Positions 62,619 to 64,000 of a stretch of 64,000 bases of DNA are shown here, piece by piece; within the stretch, counting starts at the first letter, position 1, and each line of letters begins with the position of its first letter. Where the stretch lies: positions 105,565,842-105,629,841 of the forward strand of contig OZ022500.1 in the NCBI GenBank assembly GCA_963989385.1, given 5' to 3'. Made by a program: the position numbers and the translations under genes. The notes beneath the pieces were generated by a model. That model was given only the letters and a program-made list of their open reading frames with translations. It did no database searches and was not told where the DNA came from. The stretch is from Ctena decussata (Eukaryota > Mollusca > Bivalvia > Lucinida > Lucinidae).

Positions 62619-63122
62619 TTTAACATAACTCTTGGATCAAAGGTGACACTTATGCGCTCCCTTGTCATTTCCATATTTCTGTATGCCTGTGAATCATGGA
62701 CCTTGACAGCAGAGTTAGAGAAAAGAACGCAGGCCTTTGAGATGAGATGCTACCGAAGGTTACTGAACATTTCGTACAAGGACCATATAACCAATGAGGA
62801 GGTTCGCAGGAAGATCCAAGCAGCCATTGGAGAATATGATGAACTCCTGACGCTGGTCAAGAAACGGAAACTAAGGTGGTTTGGCCACGTCTCAAGGTCT
62901 TCTGGTTTAGCAAAGACAATTCTTCAGGGCACAGTGAAAGGAAAAAGAAGAAGAGGTAGACAGAAGAAGAGGTGGGAAGACAATATCAAGGAGTGGACTG
63001 GAATGGATTTTGCCAGCTCAACTAGGGCAGCTGAAGACAGGACAAGGTGGAAAGGGATTGTTTTGAAGTCAGCTGTGGTGCCCCAACGACCTAGTAAGGT
63101 TATGGGATAGAATAGAATAGAA
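62619..63122 (+). pseudogene. 5'-truncated RTE LINE fragment with 11-bp TSD
   Basis: Only the RTE C-terminal region remains: MRSLVISIFLYACESWTLTA, FEMRCYRRLLNISYK, LRWFGHVSRSSGLAK and KGKRRRGRQKKRWEDN, open to TAG at 63108. The 3' end is (TAGAA)n. The direct repeat TAGTATATATT flanks it at 62608-62618 and 63123-63133, a readable target-site duplication. No reverse-transcriptase catalytic motif remains. Confidence 0.92.
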
Positions 63123-63133
63123 TAGTATATATT

Positions 63134-64000
63134 AGCTGTTAACAACACAGACAAAGTAGTGTAACAGGGAAACGATCAGAAATTGATTCAAATAGCGCCG
63201 CAACCCTCCCATGACACCAAACTAGAAATACATGTAGTAACATAAAATAATAAGACAAGTACTAAAACAGTTCTAGCGGGTAGCAAAACAGACGTGCATG
63301 CCATTCCATGCAAATGACCACATAGCAAACATAATTTGGCACACAAAACGTCTATTTTGACATATTGTCTTTCTGTTTCTATATACATTCGAATAATGGT
63401 GAACAAACAAGCGAAACAAATCAATTTTTCGAAGACTACAGATATATGGACAACACAAACTATAACATCGACACGCCACAATGGTTGTACCGCATGTCAC
63501 CGATAGATTACATTTGATAGATTTAAACCGATCTGACATGCTTTAACAAACATTTTTAATTCAAACTTATAAGGTTATAGCTGGGCAGATATGTGAAATA
63601 ATTGTGCACTTTTTGATAAGAGCATGAACTTTGGGACAATGCTAGACAAAGCTATTCTAAGCATTTTCAGGGTGGATGCCAAGCCGGAAAATTCCATTTA
63701 TGGCGGCCATCTTGAATTTCAAAATGACCGCCACTGAAACTGCATTTTATGACAAACAGAATCGGAAATCATTAGAAAGATCAGTTTTGTGTTACTGAAC
63801 ATGTTTAGCTGTACTTTCGCCATGATTTTCTCAAACTTGTCTGTTATTCGGCATTTCTGGTGATGCTCCTGGGCGTAGACATGGCACTTATCGATAATTA
63901 CATGTTTGTAAGTATAGAAATGGAATACAGTGAATCACTATTCCTCACCACCTGGTGAACAAAACCTTTCAAAATATCATTGATTTGCAGATTTAATTCT
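63134..64000. other. No gene or repeat recognised
   Basis: AT-rich sequence; includes GGCGGCCATCTTGAATTT and GACCGCCACTG. The short ORFs at 63188-63539 on the minus strand have no recognisable domain. Confidence 0.45.

Overview
The window is animal nuclear DNA, most likely from a bivalve mollusc and probably a heterodont clam-like lineage. The support is GT-AG introns, very high repeat density, tRNA-derived SINEs with a mollusc-type 3' tail, Helentron/pearl-like elements with tandem cores, and RTE-type and CR1/Jockey-type LINEs. The host genes encode alanine racemase, whose D-alanine product is a well-known bivalve osmolyte. The taxon is an inference; no ribosomal or mitochondrial marker is present.

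Only two host genes are recognised. Both encode a PLP-dependent (fold type III) alanine racemase and they converge tail to tail. Copy 1 (+) has nine exons from 7713 to 23998 and predicts 409 residues. Copy 2 (-) has nine exons from 50918 down to 38084 and predicts 414 residues. I assembled both by hand from splice sites. All eight intron positions have the same phase in the two genes (1,1,0,0,2,1,2,1) and five of the nine exons are exactly equal in length (159, 122, 110, 130 and 98 nt), so they are an old inverted duplication. Both keep the PLP lysine, the Lys/Arg pair of the KxDxGMxR motif and the catalytic Tyr of GYADGY. Intron 2 of copy 1 carries two decayed tandem copies of the 3' end of exon 2.

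Everything else is repeat or unrecognised non-coding DNA. From left to right: 0-7.7 kb holds palindromic MITEs, a TIR element and an antisense RTE LINE fragment. 7.7-24 kb is copy 1, whose introns carry SINEs, a decayed CR1-like LINE end and, in intron 6, a ~3.9 kb TIR element with a second ~1 kb TIR element inside it. 24-38 kb between the genes holds palindromes, an 83-bp tandem array, a 1266-bp element made of short self-complementary GTCGCCGATC-type motifs (itself inserted in another MITE), and a ~1.37 kb element with a ~150-bp tandem core. 38-51 kb is copy 2, with an RTE LINE in intron 3 and a three-layer nest in intron 1 (SINE-like repeat, Helentron-like element, CR1-type LINE). 51-64 kb holds SINEs, a Harbinger-like 1.2 kb element with TTA duplications, a second tandem-core element, a 49-bp CCAAT-containing tandem repeat, a probable 2.4 kb TIR element and an RTE fragment with an 11-bp target-site duplication inside a mariner-like MITE.

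The observations most worth following are the convergent racemase pair with divergent active-site-edge residues, the frameshifted pseudo-exon duplications, the recurring architecture of elements whose arms are arrays of short self-complementary motifs, and three distinct tandem repeats that all carry the nuclear-receptor half-site TCAAGGTCA. No previously undescribed multi-gene system can be demonstrated from this sequence alone.
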